Origin: Podarcis raffonei
Lineage: Eukaryota; Chordata; Lepidosauria; Squamata; Lacertidae
Direction of reading: 5' to 3'
Length of the DNA stretch: 64,000 nt
NCBI RefSeq assembly: GCF_027172205.1
Contig: NC_070605.1
Span: 48,137,804 to 48,201,803, forward strand
The notes under the pieces were generated by a model. It did no database searches, was not told where the DNA came from, and saw nothing but the letters and a program-made list of their open reading frames with translations. Made by a program: the position numbers and the translations under genes. This document shows positions 40,808 to 53,099 of the stretch, in pieces (positions within the stretch are counted from its first letter, which is position 1; each line of letters opens with the position of its first letter).

Positions 40808-43800
40808 TTAGATGAAATTTATCTTTCGTAAATGCCTGTTTGGAATTTCCACAGCACTAACTTGGAGGGGCCAAGATCCCCCCACAATTCCAGCCTGAAT
40901 GGCCACCCCTATTACCACAGCTAGATCTGGGTCAACGGAAGTGTTGGGTTCCTTCCCAAAGAATTCTGTAATAACTTTACGTATTCTTGGAATTCGGGTG
41001 GAGCCTCCAACTAATACAATCTCATCTACTTCAGTCTTGTGTAGATGCCCTTCTTTCAATACCTGCTTAATGGGGACAAGAATCTTCTCAAAAAGGTCTT
41101 CATTTAATGTCTCAAAGAGTTTCCGGGAAATTTCTGTTTCAAAGAGAACTTTTTTCCAAGGGACGTTCTGTGTTTCTGAAAGACTGCCCTCCAGGTCCTC
41201 ATTCATCCCTGTTTTGATTTCTGAAGGGACATTTTCGTGTTTGCTGTATACCTTGTTCTCTTCCTTCAAGGGTTCATGTTGGTGCTTCCGCTGTGGCATA
41301 GTAAGAGAAATTCTGACTGTGGAAGAGTTGTGAACTGTCAAGTTCAATTTGACAGCTTCTACAGCCTGTCTGAGTCTATGTATCTCTTCCTTTTTAGAAG
41401 GCAGAGAGTCATATGTATGATGCATCTCATCATATAGGTATTGCATCAGCCGCTGATTGAAGTCCTGCCCTCCAAGTTTGTTGTTACCTAAAATACAAAG
41501 CCGACATACAGACAACTCACAGCAATTGAAGACAATGATATGTATAACTTAGAAGTATGGAACTGAGGAGTTGGAAGAGACCATGAGGGTCATCTAGTCC
41601 AACCCCCTGCATGAACCCATGACCCCAAAATTAAGAGTCTCTTGCTCCACTGAATGAGCTATCTCATAAAACAGGTGGTTTCACTGAGCCCTTGAGAGGC
41701 TGCCACAGACAGCTGGTTGGCTGTACTGAGCTTGGTGCATCATAACCTGGCTTAAGCTAGTCATAAGTATAGGTTCATTTGGAAGCAAGTTCCACAAAAA
41801 AAATCATTGGTGCTCATTGTCCAGAAAATATATTAGGAATAAATGGGACACACAAAAATTAAGGCCAATAACTCGCCTCTCTGACCTCTCTATGTTCAGC
41901 TCCTCATAGGGAAGTCTTACAGATTTATTTATTTTCTTTATATCCCACCTTTCTTCCAGTACAGGACTCAAGGCATTCATTCATGACTCGTTTACTACAA
42001 CATCAAGTGTTAATTTGCCTGCATGGGCAGGCCATCACAAATGTAGCACCTCGGACAGGACTTCTACATCTTTCAATGTAATCTTAACTACAGCATTTTT
42101 TAATGAAGTCAGTTTACATATTCAGCTGCCCGCGATAAGCATGAGTGTATCCAATGGTATACAAGCAGGGAGGAAAGATGTAGAACCAACCTACAGCTTG
42201 CCGTATTAGAACTGCCAAGTAAAATTATTTTAGTGACTCAAACCCTAGCATTAAAGATTCTTCTTTACCTGCCATGGCTCGGGTCAGAAACATCCCTCCT
42301 TGCTTGTTCAGCAGAGAAACATCCAACGTTCCTCCACCCAAGTCTACGACCAGAACATTAGAAACATCAACTTTGTGGAGACCATATGCCATGGCTGCTG
42401 CAGTGGGTTCATTAATTACCCGCAAGATTTCCAGTCCTTCAAAAGATAAAATATGTTATCAATATTTTTATTTTTGCCTCCTATTCCATCTAGTAAAATA
42501 ATGATTCTAAACCAAATATGATGACTAAGTGGAAATTTAAGTATAAAATGATTAAAGCTTGTAGAGTTGTGTCTAACTCTCCTTCAGACAATAAATGGTT
42601 GTGTATTTGTAAGTGATTTTGTTTCCTTAATTTTGTTTCTAACTCTGCTTGTCATTCTGGAGAAATTTCATTCACAATTTCTAACGCTGCACAAGTCAAA
42701 GCCAAAGACAAGTCAGTGCTGGCCTACTATTATATATGCTCCAAGTATGGCATTATGAAAATAAACTGAGTTTAGCAAGAATACAAGGGAAAATATGCAT
42801 CACCTGCAAGTCTTGCTGCTTTAATAGTGTAGTTTCGTTGTCTTTCATCAAACTCTGCTGGCACTGAAATAACTGCTCTGGAAACAGGCATTCCAAGGTA
42901 GTCCTCCGACATCCTCTTCAATTTCAAAAGGAGTTGAGAACCAATATATTCTGGTGTTACATTATAAGTCTCATTGGTTGCAATGGAAAATTCAGCAGCT
43001 CCCTTGTTATTAATAATCTGAAAAACAAGAGAAAAGCAGAATCTTTAAGCTGCTATCACATACATATGAGTGAGTGGACCCGCCTGTACACAGAATTACT
43101 CACTTAATTCTGAGTGAACATAGGAGTGTGCTGTTAAGAAATAAAATTCCTTATTTATTCATTATATTTATATAGCCATCTCATGACAGTTCTTTGGGTG
43201 GCTCACACAGCAAAAAAGTATAAAGTATACTCTAAAACAAAATTAAAACTCCATATGTATAGGAACCACAGAAACATGACAGAATTCATCATAGAGGCTT
43301 TCTTTTTCATTTAAAAGGATTTGTCTGAACTAGACATTACCTGAAATCACATGATGCATACGATTTAATTAATATTTAAGAGTGGTGTAAATTTAAGCAG
43401 TTCCCAGCAGCACAAAATATATTTTCAAAATGTAAAAACATACTCCTCATTTGTACGAAGCACTTCTAACCACAAGGCCTCAGCTTCACCTATTCCTAGA
43501 ACAAATGAATCATCTCAGGTCTTCTAACTTATTACACAGCAGTGAGAAGTGTGGGTATCAAACACTCATTGGCAGTTAGCTGGTAAACAAAACATTAAGC
43601 TCACCTTAAATGGGTATCTGCGGCTCTCGCTTATCAATTCTTTTGGTGTGAAGAGCTTCCCTATAAATCGCTTGGCGTCATACACAGTGTTCTGTGGGTT
43701 TGAATCTGCCAGCTCTAGTCCATCATATCCCACATAAATATCTCCCTCCGTGAATGACACTATGCTTGGAATGCTGTTGTGCCCACTTTCATCAGGAATC

Positions 43801-45840
43801 ACTTTCACCTGCCCTGTGCCAGGAAGGAAAACGCCAACTGAACAATATGTGGTGCCAAGGTCAACCCCTATTACTTTTGGTGTGGGCATAGGTAAATACT
43901 GTTGGGCCAGGTATCCAGCTAATAAAAGTGTCAAAATAGCAGAACCTGAAAGGAAAGAAAGAAAAATTAATCCCAGAAGAAGTTAACAAGACTATCCATT
44001 TTTTTCCATAGAATTATAGAGTTGAAAGGGACCCAAGGGTCAACCAGTCCAACCCCCTGCAATGCAGGAATCTCAACTAGATCATACACAGCAGGTACAA
44101 TTTTTAGAACAGCTATTGTGTCACTCATAAATTATATTTCTTTAAAAAGCTAAAGATCCCAAACCATTTAGATTTTAATACACTCCATGGTCATTTTAGC
44201 TGCGTCTACTCTAGCTCTATATCATTTTTGAACTGTACATAATATTCCAAAAGGGGTGCATTATGGATTTGAATCAGAACATTTTGATACTGACAGTTTT
44301 ATTTTTAATTCCTTTTCTAATAATCCTAGCACATAGTGTCTTTTTCACAGCTGCCTCACACTGTTGGCATTTTCACTGTGCTATCCACTCAAATAAAATC
44401 TTTCTGATGAGTCATGGGCACTGCCAGTTCTTTGAAACAGGTCCATCAAGCCTTTTTCCAGTATTGGCAGATGGCAAACACATTGCCTGTGTAACAAACT
44501 CCAAACTAGAAAGACAATGAAAGGCACCCTCCTAGAGAAAACCAATAACTTTCATCCTCTCCTTCTTCAACTGCTTCACTAAACACCCCTCTTCCTGTGA
44601 CTCTACCAATCACTGATCAGTTTCCCAGAAGCAAAATTACAGATACTGAAGTCTGCAAAGTAAGTGCTTTAACACTTTCATCCCCTAAGTCCAGGACCAT
44701 CCTGAGGCAAAGCAGCAAATGAATAGCAGTGACGCTGGTCAAATTATTTTGGTACCGGAAGCAGAAAATCCCACAAGTGCCTCTCTCCCTCCTGGGCAGT
44801 GAAAATACTATATACATGCAAAACCATTTGTAATTTTTCATGATACCAAAGATCAGACGCCTGAGGTGATCACTTTTTTTCTGGTTGGCAGCAGCTCCAC
44901 CCCTCCTCCTCCTCATCATCATAATTTATTATTTTTACCCTGCCCATCTGGCTGGGTTTCCCCAGCCACCCTTCCAACCGAATATTAAAAACAATACAGC
45001 GTCAGACATTAAAAACTTCCCTAAACAGGGCCGCCTTCAGTTGTCTTTTAAAAGTAAAATAGTTGTTTATTGCCTTGACATCTGGTGGGAGGGCGTTCCA
45101 CAGGGCAGGCGCCACTACCAAGAAGGCCCTCTGCCTGGTTCCCTGTAACCTCACTTCTTGCAGCGGGGGAACCGCCAGAAGGCCCTCGGAACTGGACCTC
45201 AGTGTCCGGGCCAGTACACCCCAATACAAAAGCATAAAAATCAGTAGAACTGTCCTACTGGGTCAGACCAAAAATTCATCTGGTCCAGCGTCTTGAACTC
45301 AAAGGGTCCCACCAGATGCCTCCAAGATTCATAGAATTGTAGAGTTGGGAGGGACTCGAGTGTCATCTAGTCCAACCCGACACGGGTAACCAGAGACAGA
45401 AGAACATAGATCTCCTGCACTTTTAGTAGTTGTGCACCATTCCCTTTCCTACACAGCGAATTAGTGGGGGAGGAATTCTGTCCTCTTTTGCCTCAAGCCA
45501 CCCTATAAGCAGCGCATGAAGGCGACGTCCCTCCTCGCGGCTGGCATTCAAACGCACAGGTAGGCTGCCTCTGGAACTGGAGGCTCCCTTCAGACACCTC
45601 GAATGCCCTGCGTGTACTCAAAAGCTATCATTTTAGCTTCGAGTACTCCGGCGTAGAGCCCTGGGTTTCAGCGGCGGATCTAGGCCGAGGTTCCCCCCCC
45701 AAAAAAGCAGCGGGAGGCAGACAGGCAGGCAAGAATTTAGGGGGGATCTTAACGAGGCGCCGAGCAGAGGCTGACACAACCACCGACCCGCTTTCAGCCG
45801 GCCCCTCTCACTCACCCAGCACCGTCATCTCCCCGGCCAT
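40808..45840 (-). CDS. HSPA13: HSPA13 (STCH), microsomal Hsp70-family ATPase, complete, 5 coding exons
   Basis: Exons in transcript order: 45816..45840, 43605..43945, 42804..43017, 42269..42436 and 40808..41487. Phases agree and total 1,428 nt, or 475 residues plus stop, close to the human 471. The protein opens with a hydrophobic signal/anchor ([13 protein letters not shown], residues 10-22). The Hsp70 ATPase motifs follow: [16 protein letters not shown] (33-48), [13 protein letters not shown] (200-212), [14 protein letters not shown] (223-236) and [12 protein letters not shown] (407-418). There is no substrate-binding domain, as is normal for this family member, which sits in the ER/microsomal lumen. 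A hydrophilic, poorly conserved stretch lies at about residues 305-360. The start is the first ATG in the CpG-rich promoter, with no alternative in exon 1 except the in-frame Met at residue 5. Confidence 0.96.
41548..41690 (-). mobile_element. CR1 LINE 3' end
   Basis: Antisense CR1 terminus: GAGTTGGAAGAGACCATGAG, then GGTCATCTAGTCCAACCCCC. HSPA13 intron 4. Confidence 0.6.
44007..44470 (-). mobile_element. CR1 LINE 3' portion
   Basis: Starts with the antisense terminus ATAGAATTATAGAGTTGAAA and CCAGTCCAACCCCCTGCAAT, and continues through stretches usual in antisense CR1 (TTTTTCACAGCTGCCTCACA). HSPA13 intron 1. Confidence 0.6.
44912..45235 (-). mobile_element. L2/CR1-clade LINE 3' end
   Basis: The minus strand encodes [20 protein letters not shown] and [10 protein letters not shown], followed by the same GGGGAAACCCAGCCAGATGG tail as the copy at 18440. 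It sits in HSPA13 intron 1. Confidence 0.75.
45328..45395 (-). mobile_element. CR1 LINE extreme 3' end
   Basis: Short antisense terminus with CATAGAATTGTAGAGTTGGG and CATCTAGTCCAACCC. HSPA13 intron 1. Confidence 0.6.
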
Positions 45841-46250
45841 CTTCGAAACTTCTCGCTGCCCTGGCCCGGTCCTATAACGCCTCGCCTGTTGTTATGCGTG
45901 ACACTCGCCGGCTTCCTGGGCCGTTTACCGCTGTGATGACTGTACCTTCGCAGCTTGGAAAAAAAAACCTCGCGCGACGCGGCGCATGCTGGGAAATGTA
46001 GTTCCTCCCATCATAAAGCCCCAGCGCAGTCCGTAGGCAGAGAAACTACAATACCCGCCAGCCAAGCATCTCGTCGGCGCGCACTCTTACGTGCCGCGCT
46101 GACCCCTCCCCTCAAGACACGTCACCCAATCCGTGCGAAGGGGCTGATGGGACGTGGGAGGAACTTTCCGGTGACGTACAAAGGAAGAAGGAAGAAGGGT
46201 CTGTTATGACAGCCCTTCCTGCGCTTTGCCTGTCGGGAATGGTAGTTTGT
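45841..46250 (-). promoter_or_regulatory. HSPA13: HSPA13 CpG-rich promoter with ZNF143/SBS-like motifs
   Basis: CpG-dense sequence immediately upstream of the HSPA13 start. The motif at 45984..46002 reads, on the minus strand, ACTACATTTCCCAGCATGC, one base from the known SBS (ZNF143/THAP11) consensus ACTACAATTCCCAGCATGC. Weaker relatives are ACTACAATACCCGCCA on the plus strand at 46045..46060 and, on the minus strand at 46235..46248, AAACTACCATTCCC. Such motifs mark many bidirectional housekeeping promoters. I see no coding exon on the plus-strand side. Confidence 0.65.
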
Positions 46251-47117
46251 TGTCTTAGCTGCTGCGTAGTTTTCCTGATGCTTATCGTTAAAGTTTTTGT
46301 TTAGTTTGCTTTTGGTAAACTCCCCCGGTCCCCTTTTAATAGTTAAGGACTCAAAGCCCACCATATGCCACGGGGTCCCCCTCCCTTCCCGCCTAAAGGC
46401 ATTTTGGATTTTCCAGAGGATGCTTAGAAGCATTTACAGGGAATGCCATTTCCAGAGCTGTGGGCAGAGCCAGTAGAGGGCGAGAGTGGAAGTGCTTGGA
46501 AGCAGCTCAATGCTACAGCCGGTTCCTGTGAGTAGGTAGCTTCTTCCATGTGATTTGGAGCCCTGGTCGCCCCAGTATTCCCAGACACGTTGAAAAGCCT
46601 AGCTCTGTGTTTTTGTTTATTTATTGCATTTGTATCCCAACTTTATATCCAAGCTGCTAAAGGTGCCACTCTTTAGCCGTGAGTTTCATGACTGAGTGGG
46701 GATTCAACCTGGTCTCCCAAATTCTAGCCCGGTGTTCTAATAATCACTGTTTTTAAGGCTGCCACGAAATATATTAAAGTATTAATATAATATAAGTATT
46801 AATATAAGTATTAAATTGAGTTTTACATCACAGCAGTCTTTACATGTCAATGAAATGCTTTGTGTCGACAAAAACAGATTGACAAGCACATATTTTTAGA
46901 TACAAAACCACCCTCCGGGACCTTCCATAGGAGAAATTGTGATGAAAATTACTCTCTGGGAGTAATTTTCATTCTTGCATTTTCAGCCACACAACTTTTT
47001 CCTCACCTTTTTGGAGAGGGTAATCCCAGCCCAATTAATTTTTTTCTCCCTTCTTACTCACGAAATCAGCTGTCAAACAATGGACAAAGGCATATTATTC
47101 TGACTGTCTTAGGAACC

Positions 47118-47215
47118 AGAAGCAACAAAGAATTTTGTGGCCCCTTAAAGACTTACATATTTATTGTATCATATATTTTGTGGACTAAAATTCACTTTGG
47201 ATGTGTGACATTGGT
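47118..47215. repeat. Common reptile interspersed repeat fragment (family uncertain)
   Basis: TTTTGTGGCCCCTTAAAGAC followed by TTTTGTGGACTAAAATTCAC resembles a repeat often met in turtle and lizard DNA. I cannot assign the superfamily. Confidence 0.4.
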
Positions 47216-48070
47216 GGGCATACATTAAGTACAGAGAAAAAAGTATAATAAGGCAGGAAAGCTGTATTGTATAAGCAGTTATACTCATTTCCCACTAGGT
47301 GTCAGAATATTGCTGGAGATGCGGATTTGATAGGACAGTTTTGAAGTGTTTCAGATTCATAGAGAGCATATTAACCTTTGGTAATCTTTATCCAAATTTT
47401 TGCAGATGCATAAATCATAAAGAAGCCTCATCATTTTCTGCCTATTATATTTAATTCTCTAGGTCTAACAAATTCACTGAACCTTCCTATGAAATCATTC
47501 TGGAAGCTGACAATGAAATCCATTCTTTCATTTTCACATTTACAGTCACGACGTTAACGTCATGTTAGCCACAGTGGTTATTTTCTGGGTGAATATTCCA
47601 TGAAGACAGTAGGTCCTTCACAAGTGCAGTCAAAACCATATGTTGCAAATCTTGTGTCTAAATTCAATTTATGCAATGGTGGATGCTTTCAGGTTTCTTT
47701 TTTTAAACAATCCTGATGCATTCAGCAACCACAGTTATAATAGTATTTCAACTTGGCAGGAATGTTGCATGAATATGGCGTGGGTTGGGTTGCTCTTAAG
47801 GAAGAGACGGAGTTAAATATTCTCCTTTTCACTTAAAGGGAAGACCCCCCTACCCACTTTCAAAACTCATTTTTCTTCCTGCTTCACTGTTTAGAAAGAG
47901 TTGGGGGGAGGCTAAATTGCATCTTCAGGGTTCAGATGGCTGATTTGAAAGGTGGTTGTGGCAGCTTGTTATGCCAGAGGCCCCAAGCAGAGAGCAGTCA
48001 AGATCTCATGAGAGAGACAAAGGCAGGGAATAGGCACTGTTTCACTGTGACAACTGGTTCTTCAAGGACA

Positions 48071-48198
48071 GTTATGGGCAACCTGTAGTCCTCCAAATGT
48101 TGGTGGACTCCCAAATCCCATCATTCCTAGCCAGTGTGATCATTGTCAGGAATGATGGGAATTGTAGTCCAGCAATTTGGAGGTCCATAGGTTCCCCA
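48071..48198. repeat. Palindromic interspersed repeat, GGACTACAACTC family
   Basis: Clear inverted arms: GGCAACCTGTAGTCCTCCAA with GGACTCCCAAATCCCATCAT on the left; ATGATGGGAATTGTAGTCC with TTGGAGGTCCATAGGTTCCC on the right. It accounts for part of a 129-residue reading frame here. Confidence 0.6.
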
Positions 48199-48920
48199 AA
48201 CCTGCTCAAGGGAGAGACAAGTGGTGGTGGTCAGCTATTCCTCCAGCAACCCAGCAGTTGCTCTCTTCCTCCTCCTTCCCTGCTCTTCCCCACAGTAGGT
48301 ACTTTGGATGTAGAGAGATGTCCATCCTCAATGTGCTTTTGCCTGGGTGTGAATTTCTGTTATGATGTCCAGGAAGAGAGGCACCAGCTACAGAGCTCAC
48401 CTCTAGTTTCCTTTAAGTTTCTCTTCCCATCATCAACGACCTCCCCCCCCCCAAGTAAAGTGGGCAGCTTCAAGGCTCATATGTAGCGACCAGTTTCCCT
48501 GCTCTCTCTATAGTGTATTAATATTAACCTTGAGCTGTGTTGGCATGTACAGCTTAAAAGAAAGGAGATGGGAAGTTGATTGGTGTCTTATGATGAGCTC
48601 TAAATGATAGATGCTCTGACCTACTTAATAGATGCTGAATATTTTAGGATATTTCCAGAGTGGAATGCAATCTTTCTTGAGCATCTGAAGATACACAGAC
48701 AACAGCCACAGCCTGCCTACTGCATCAGAAGATTTTTGTGTAAGAAATCTTTTTATGTTTCCATTGTAATAAGAAGCAGGACTATTTATTAGTGATGAAA
48801 TTCATTATCTGTGAATTTCATAGAGATCTTAAGCACAGAATTACCAGTTTAACAGCAAAATCATATGAGCCAGTGCTAGGTAGACCAATGGCCTGACTGG
48901 TATAAGGCAGCTTATATAAG

Positions 48921-49270
48921 AGTAAAAGATAAAGGGACCCCTGACCATTAGGTCCAGTCACGGATGACTCTGGGGTTACGGCGCTCATCTCACTTTATTG
49001 GCTGAGGGAGCCGGCGTACAGCTTCCAGGTCATGTGGCCAGCATGACTAAGCCACTTCTGGCGAACCAGAGCAGCGCACGGAAATGCCGTTTACCTTCCT
49101 GCCAGAGTGGTACCTATTTATCTACTTGCACTGGTGTGCTTTCGAACTGCTAGGTGGGCAGGAGGTGGGACCGAACAACGGGAGCTCACCCCGTCGTGGG
49201 GATTCGAACCGACAACCTTCTGATTGGCAAGCTCTAGGCTCTGTGGTTTAACCCACAGCACCACCTGCAT
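48921..49270 (-). mobile_element. Sauria SINE, copy 1
   Basis: The minus strand opens with a tRNA-like head (GGTGCTGTGGGTTAAACCAC), carries GGTTCGAATCC (box B), then the conserved body with CGGCTCCCTCAGCC and GGACCTAATGGTCAGGGG, and ends in a CTTTA-rich tail shared with the BovB/RTE 3' end. Sauria SINEs are specific to squamates. Confidence 0.9.
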
Positions 49271-49679
49271 CTCTCTCTCATATAAGTGTAAGATACCATT
49301 AAAAGACAACAACTTAGAAGTCTTTTGACAGTCATGGCAATAGCTCTATGTGCACACATGTCTCTTTAAACTGAGTGGGGAACTTCAGGCCTAGGGACTA
49401 AATATGGTCCTCCAGGCCCCTCTCTTGGGACTCTGCCCAGGCCATGTGCCCATGCCCTCTGTGACTGCTTTTACCTGGCTGCTTTTACCTAAAAACTGTT
49501 ACTGCATCTTTGGTTGAGAGGATGGAGGTGGATGGTGATGTGTAGAAACTTCTTTTTGCATGGTTGGAACTTTGACTGCTATACAAAGTTAAGAGTTGTG
49601 ATCATTGTTCTATACACTTTTACCTCTTGCCCAACCCACTAGTGACATGTGACAACTACGTACCACTTCATTTCCCAAA

Positions 49680-49734
49680 TAACTGCCCTGTGAACTGGTT
49701 GTGAATCGCCCTGAGATCTATGGATAAAGGGAGG

Positions 49735-49792
<58 letters not shown>
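49680..49792 (+). repeat. LINE-like tail with (AAT)n array
   Basis: GTGAATCGCCCTGAGATCT and GGGAGGTATAATAATAA run into about 50 bp of AAT repeats. It resembles CR1/L2 tails; the family is not certain. Confidence 0.5.
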
Positions 49793-49856
49793 TAATACTA
49801 TACAAGTCAATGTCCCTCCCTTGTTGGTTCATACTGAATCTTCTTCTTGGCAGATA

Positions 49857-50098
49857 CAGTGGTACCTCAGGTTAAGTACTTAATTCGTTCCGGAGGTCTG
49901 TACTTAACCTGAAACTGTTCTTAACCTGAAGCACCACTTTAGCTAATGGGGCCTCCTGCTGCTGCTGCGCCGCCGGAGCACGATTTCTGTTCTCATCCTG
50001 AAGCAAAGTTCTTAACCTGAAGCACTATTTCTGGGTTAGCGGAGTCTGTAACCTGAAGCGTATGTAACCTGAAGCGTATGTAACCCGAGGTACCATTG
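49857..50098 (-). mobile_element. Tigger/pogo-like MITE, copy 4
   Basis: First subfamily; the interior is nearly base-for-base the same as the copy at 36240, suggesting a fairly recent burst. TA flanks are visible; one base differs in the right terminal repeat. Confidence 0.85.
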
Positions 50099-51591
50099 TA
50101 CTAGGTTCCAGGCAAGGAACCAGAGTTGTTGTAGCTGTATTCCCACTTAACAAAAAACAGGTACAAAGCCAGAAGGGCTATGGGCATAAACGTAGTGGGT
50201 TACTTACAAATAGCCATATTTATGTTCAAATCCTGTGAGCATTAATGGGGTGGGATTGTCATTGTTCTCTAAAGTAGGCAACTAGCACCACACCGGGTGG
50301 GGGGGAGAAGTTAGGCATGTGAAACCATCTCTGGATTGCGTTCATAAGCTTTCAGGTGGTTAATATTGTGCCTAATGTTGGTGGAAATAGAATTTGGTTA
50401 TTTTTAATGCTAGGACAGAGCTACTATTGAACAGCAAACTATCCTGTCTATTAGAAGTTGCAGCTACTCTTAACAAACATCATAATATACAGGAATAGCT
50501 GTGCCTTTGGCATAGTTTAGAGACAACATGTTTCATTATGTTCAGCCTTCATTTTATTTATTGTTTGCTGCTTAATGTTTCTTCTAGGCGCTGTACAGAG
50601 TTTAAGCAACAGAAAAGTTCTTTGCCTGTGGCTCACAATCACAACCTCTGTGACTTTCAGGCAGAGGTGAGAGGTGTCATTAGTATGTGAACATCCATCA
50701 TTATTTTACAGTAGGATATAGTTAATCAATGCATAGTGAGATAATGATTAATAAGGGATAATGCCCCGTTGGAATTGTTAAAAACCCAATCAATTTTTTA
50801 TCATTCTCTAGGTATGGTCACGTAGAAACTATTAGACACTGTGTAAGACAATTTGTGAAGGTGCAGAAAGTCCAGCTCCAGTAGACCTCATTGTAATTAG
50901 TAAAGTGAAAACTTCCAACTCATCAGCATAAGTCAAGGTCCTTAGTGCTATTGCTTTATATCTTTCCAGAAATCTCTAGTCATTTGGCATCCAGTTTGCT
51001 TTAGCTGTAGCCTCTGCTAAGACTTTCAACATACCTGGAGGGTTCTTAGAGCTATTTCTGACAATACTGATGGAATCATTCCGACATTAGTCAGATTATT
51101 CTTACAAGAAAAGCAAAAATGTTACCCACAACTTGTCTCATTTTCTCAGCATCACTCCCCCGTATGCTGTCATGTGAGTAGCAAGTGTCTGTTTTGCCTG
51201 GAGAAAAAGTTTGTTGAAAGCAGATACTGTAAACCTGCATTCCTTGCAGAGAGGCTGTGCACCTCTCTTGAACATGATCTAGCTGTAAAAATAGAAGCAA
51301 CTCTTTACTGCACAAACCGCAGAACAATAAAAATATCCAGCAAGGCTCTCTACCTTTGTTCCGCCTGGCTGGAGTTTATAGGCCCATTGGGTTGCATCTT
51401 AGCTCTTTATGTAACTTGCCATTACTATGTTCTCTGTACCAATTCTTGGTTTATTGTATATGCCATTTAGTGTATGTCTGTGTGTGTTAGAGAGATCCTC
51501 CGCTATGCCTCTGAATAATTATGCATTAAGGGAACTTACACTTACTGAAATTTTTACAGCGTTTATCAGCTGCAGATTCCAATTCCCTAAT
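50099..51591. other. Intergenic DNA, nothing recognised
   Basis: Between a MITE and a BovB fragment. Low CpG, no long reading frame with family features. A LINE-tail-like stretch may lie at about 50550..50640. Confidence 0.4.
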
Positions 51592-52036
51592 TTGTTGTTT
51601 AGTCGTTTAGTCGTGTCCAACTCTTCGTGACCCCATGGACCAGAGCACGCCAGACACTCCTGTCTTCCACTGCCTCCCACAGCTTGGTCAAACTCATGCT
51701 GGTAGCTTCGAGAACACTGTCCAACTATCTTGTCCTCTGTCGTCCCCTTCTCCTTGTGCCCTCAATCTTTCCCAACATCAGGGTCTTTTCCAGGGAGTCT
51801 TCTCTTCTCATGAGGTGGCCGAAGTATTGGAGCCTCAGCTTCAGGATCTGTCCTTCCAGTGAGCACTCAGGGCTGATTTCCTTCAGAATGGATCGGTTTG
51901 ATCTTCTTGCAGTCCATGGGACTCTCAAGAGTCTCCTCCAGCACCATAATTCAAAAGCATCAATTCTTCGGCGTTCTTTATGGTCCAGCTCTCACTTCCA
52001 TACATCACTATTGGGAACACTAAAGCTTTAACTATA
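51592..52036 (-). mobile_element. BovB (RTE) LINE, 3' fragment
   Basis: The minus strand encodes the RTE C-terminal stretch around LQYFGHLMRREDSLEKTLML followed by GKIEGTRRRGRQRTR, and ends in the BovB 3' sequence containing GACACGACTAAACGACT. It is 5'-truncated. BovB is shared by squamates and ruminants by horizontal transfer. Confidence 0.88.
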
Positions 52037-52215
52037 GGCATGGATAGGAAACCTAGTTCTATAATGTAAAGCTCCCTTACTGCCCTGTCCTATAGTCCTC
52101 CTGTCTCTGAAGCTCTTTTACACCTGGACTTTTACTCTTCAAGCTGCCTTCCCAATAAATGCCAGGACAAACATGTGATTGGCCAAATTTTGGCCAGTCT
52201 ATCATTTCTACTATA

Positions 52216-52444
52216 CAGTGGTACCTCCGGTTGCGAACAGGATCCGTTCCAGAGTCCTATTCGCAACGTGAAAAGCCTGTAACCTGAAGTGCCATATCTG
52301 CGCGTGTGCGTGGCGTGATTTAGCGCTCCTGTCCATGCGCAAGCGGCAAAACCCGGAAGTAACCCTTTCTGGTACTTCTGGGTCACTGCGGGATGCAACC
52401 TGAAAAAACGTAACATGAAGCGGACGTAACATGAGGTATGACTG
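52216..52444 (+). mobile_element. Tigger/pogo-like MITE, second subfamily, copy 2
   Basis: Begins CAGTGGTACCTCCGG, ends GGTATGACTG and is TA-flanked. It shares the inner GGATCCGTTCC and CGTGTGCGTGGCG stretches with the second subfamily rather than the first. Confidence 0.8.
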
Positions 52445-52739
52445 TATTTTGATTGTTGCCATCCAACAGCTACAGCTTATCAGCAAAGCATACAGTTTCC
52501 CTAAATGAGTCACATTTGTCCTGTTTCTTGACACCACACTCCGTTTGCATTTTCCCAGTGGGTCTGTTCCCACCCTCAGACATTTTCTGCCCTCATCAAC
52601 AGCTACTTTCTCCCACTGCAGTCAACTTCATTTATAGCTCACCCTTTGCCTTGTGGGTTACACACAGCTCAATATAATTAAACCACGTACTACATAAATA
52701 TTAAATGGCAGGGATAGTCTCATCTCATCTTCCACTGCT

Positions 52740-53083
52740 AAGGTAAAGGGACCCCTGACTGTTAGGTCCAGTCGTGACCAACTGGGGTCACGGCGCTCAT
52801 CTCGCTTTACTGGCCGAGGGAGCCGGCGTACAGCTTCCAGGTCATGTGGCCAGCATGACTAAGCCGCTTCTGGCGAACCAGAGCAGCGCACGGAAACGCC
52901 ATTTACCTTCCCACTGGAGCGGTACCTATTTATCTATTTGTACTTCATGCTTTCGAACTGCTAGGTGGGCAGGAGCAGGGACCGAGCAACGGGCACTCAC
53001 CCCATCACAGGGATTCAAACCGCAGACCTTCTGACCAGCAAGCCCAAGAGGCTCAGTGGTTTAACCCACAGTGCCACCCGCGC
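52740..53083 (-). mobile_element. Sauria SINE, copy 2
   Basis: Same structure and orientation as the copy at 48921, with independent point differences. The two are only about 3.8 kb apart and separated by a BovB fragment, the LINE family thought to mobilise them. Confidence 0.9.
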
Positions 53084-53099
53084 TTGATCTGGCAATGCA

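Larger units (their letters stand above)
46261..48920. other. Intergenic DNA upstream of HSPA13
   Basis: No supported gene. It holds a perfect 13-bp-stem hairpin (46942..46972), a reptile repeat (47118), a palindromic repeat (48071) and short unpatterned reading frames. Confidence 0.5.

Noticed and set aside
46860-47228. 122-residue plus-strand frame near the HSPA13 promoter
   Set aside because: Includes a hairpin and an interspersed repeat; composition is AT-rich and non-coding. Not supported as a divergent gene.
48097-48486. 129-residue plus-strand frame
   Set aside because: Its first part is a palindromic interspersed repeat; the rest is low-complexity Ser/Pro from CT-rich DNA.
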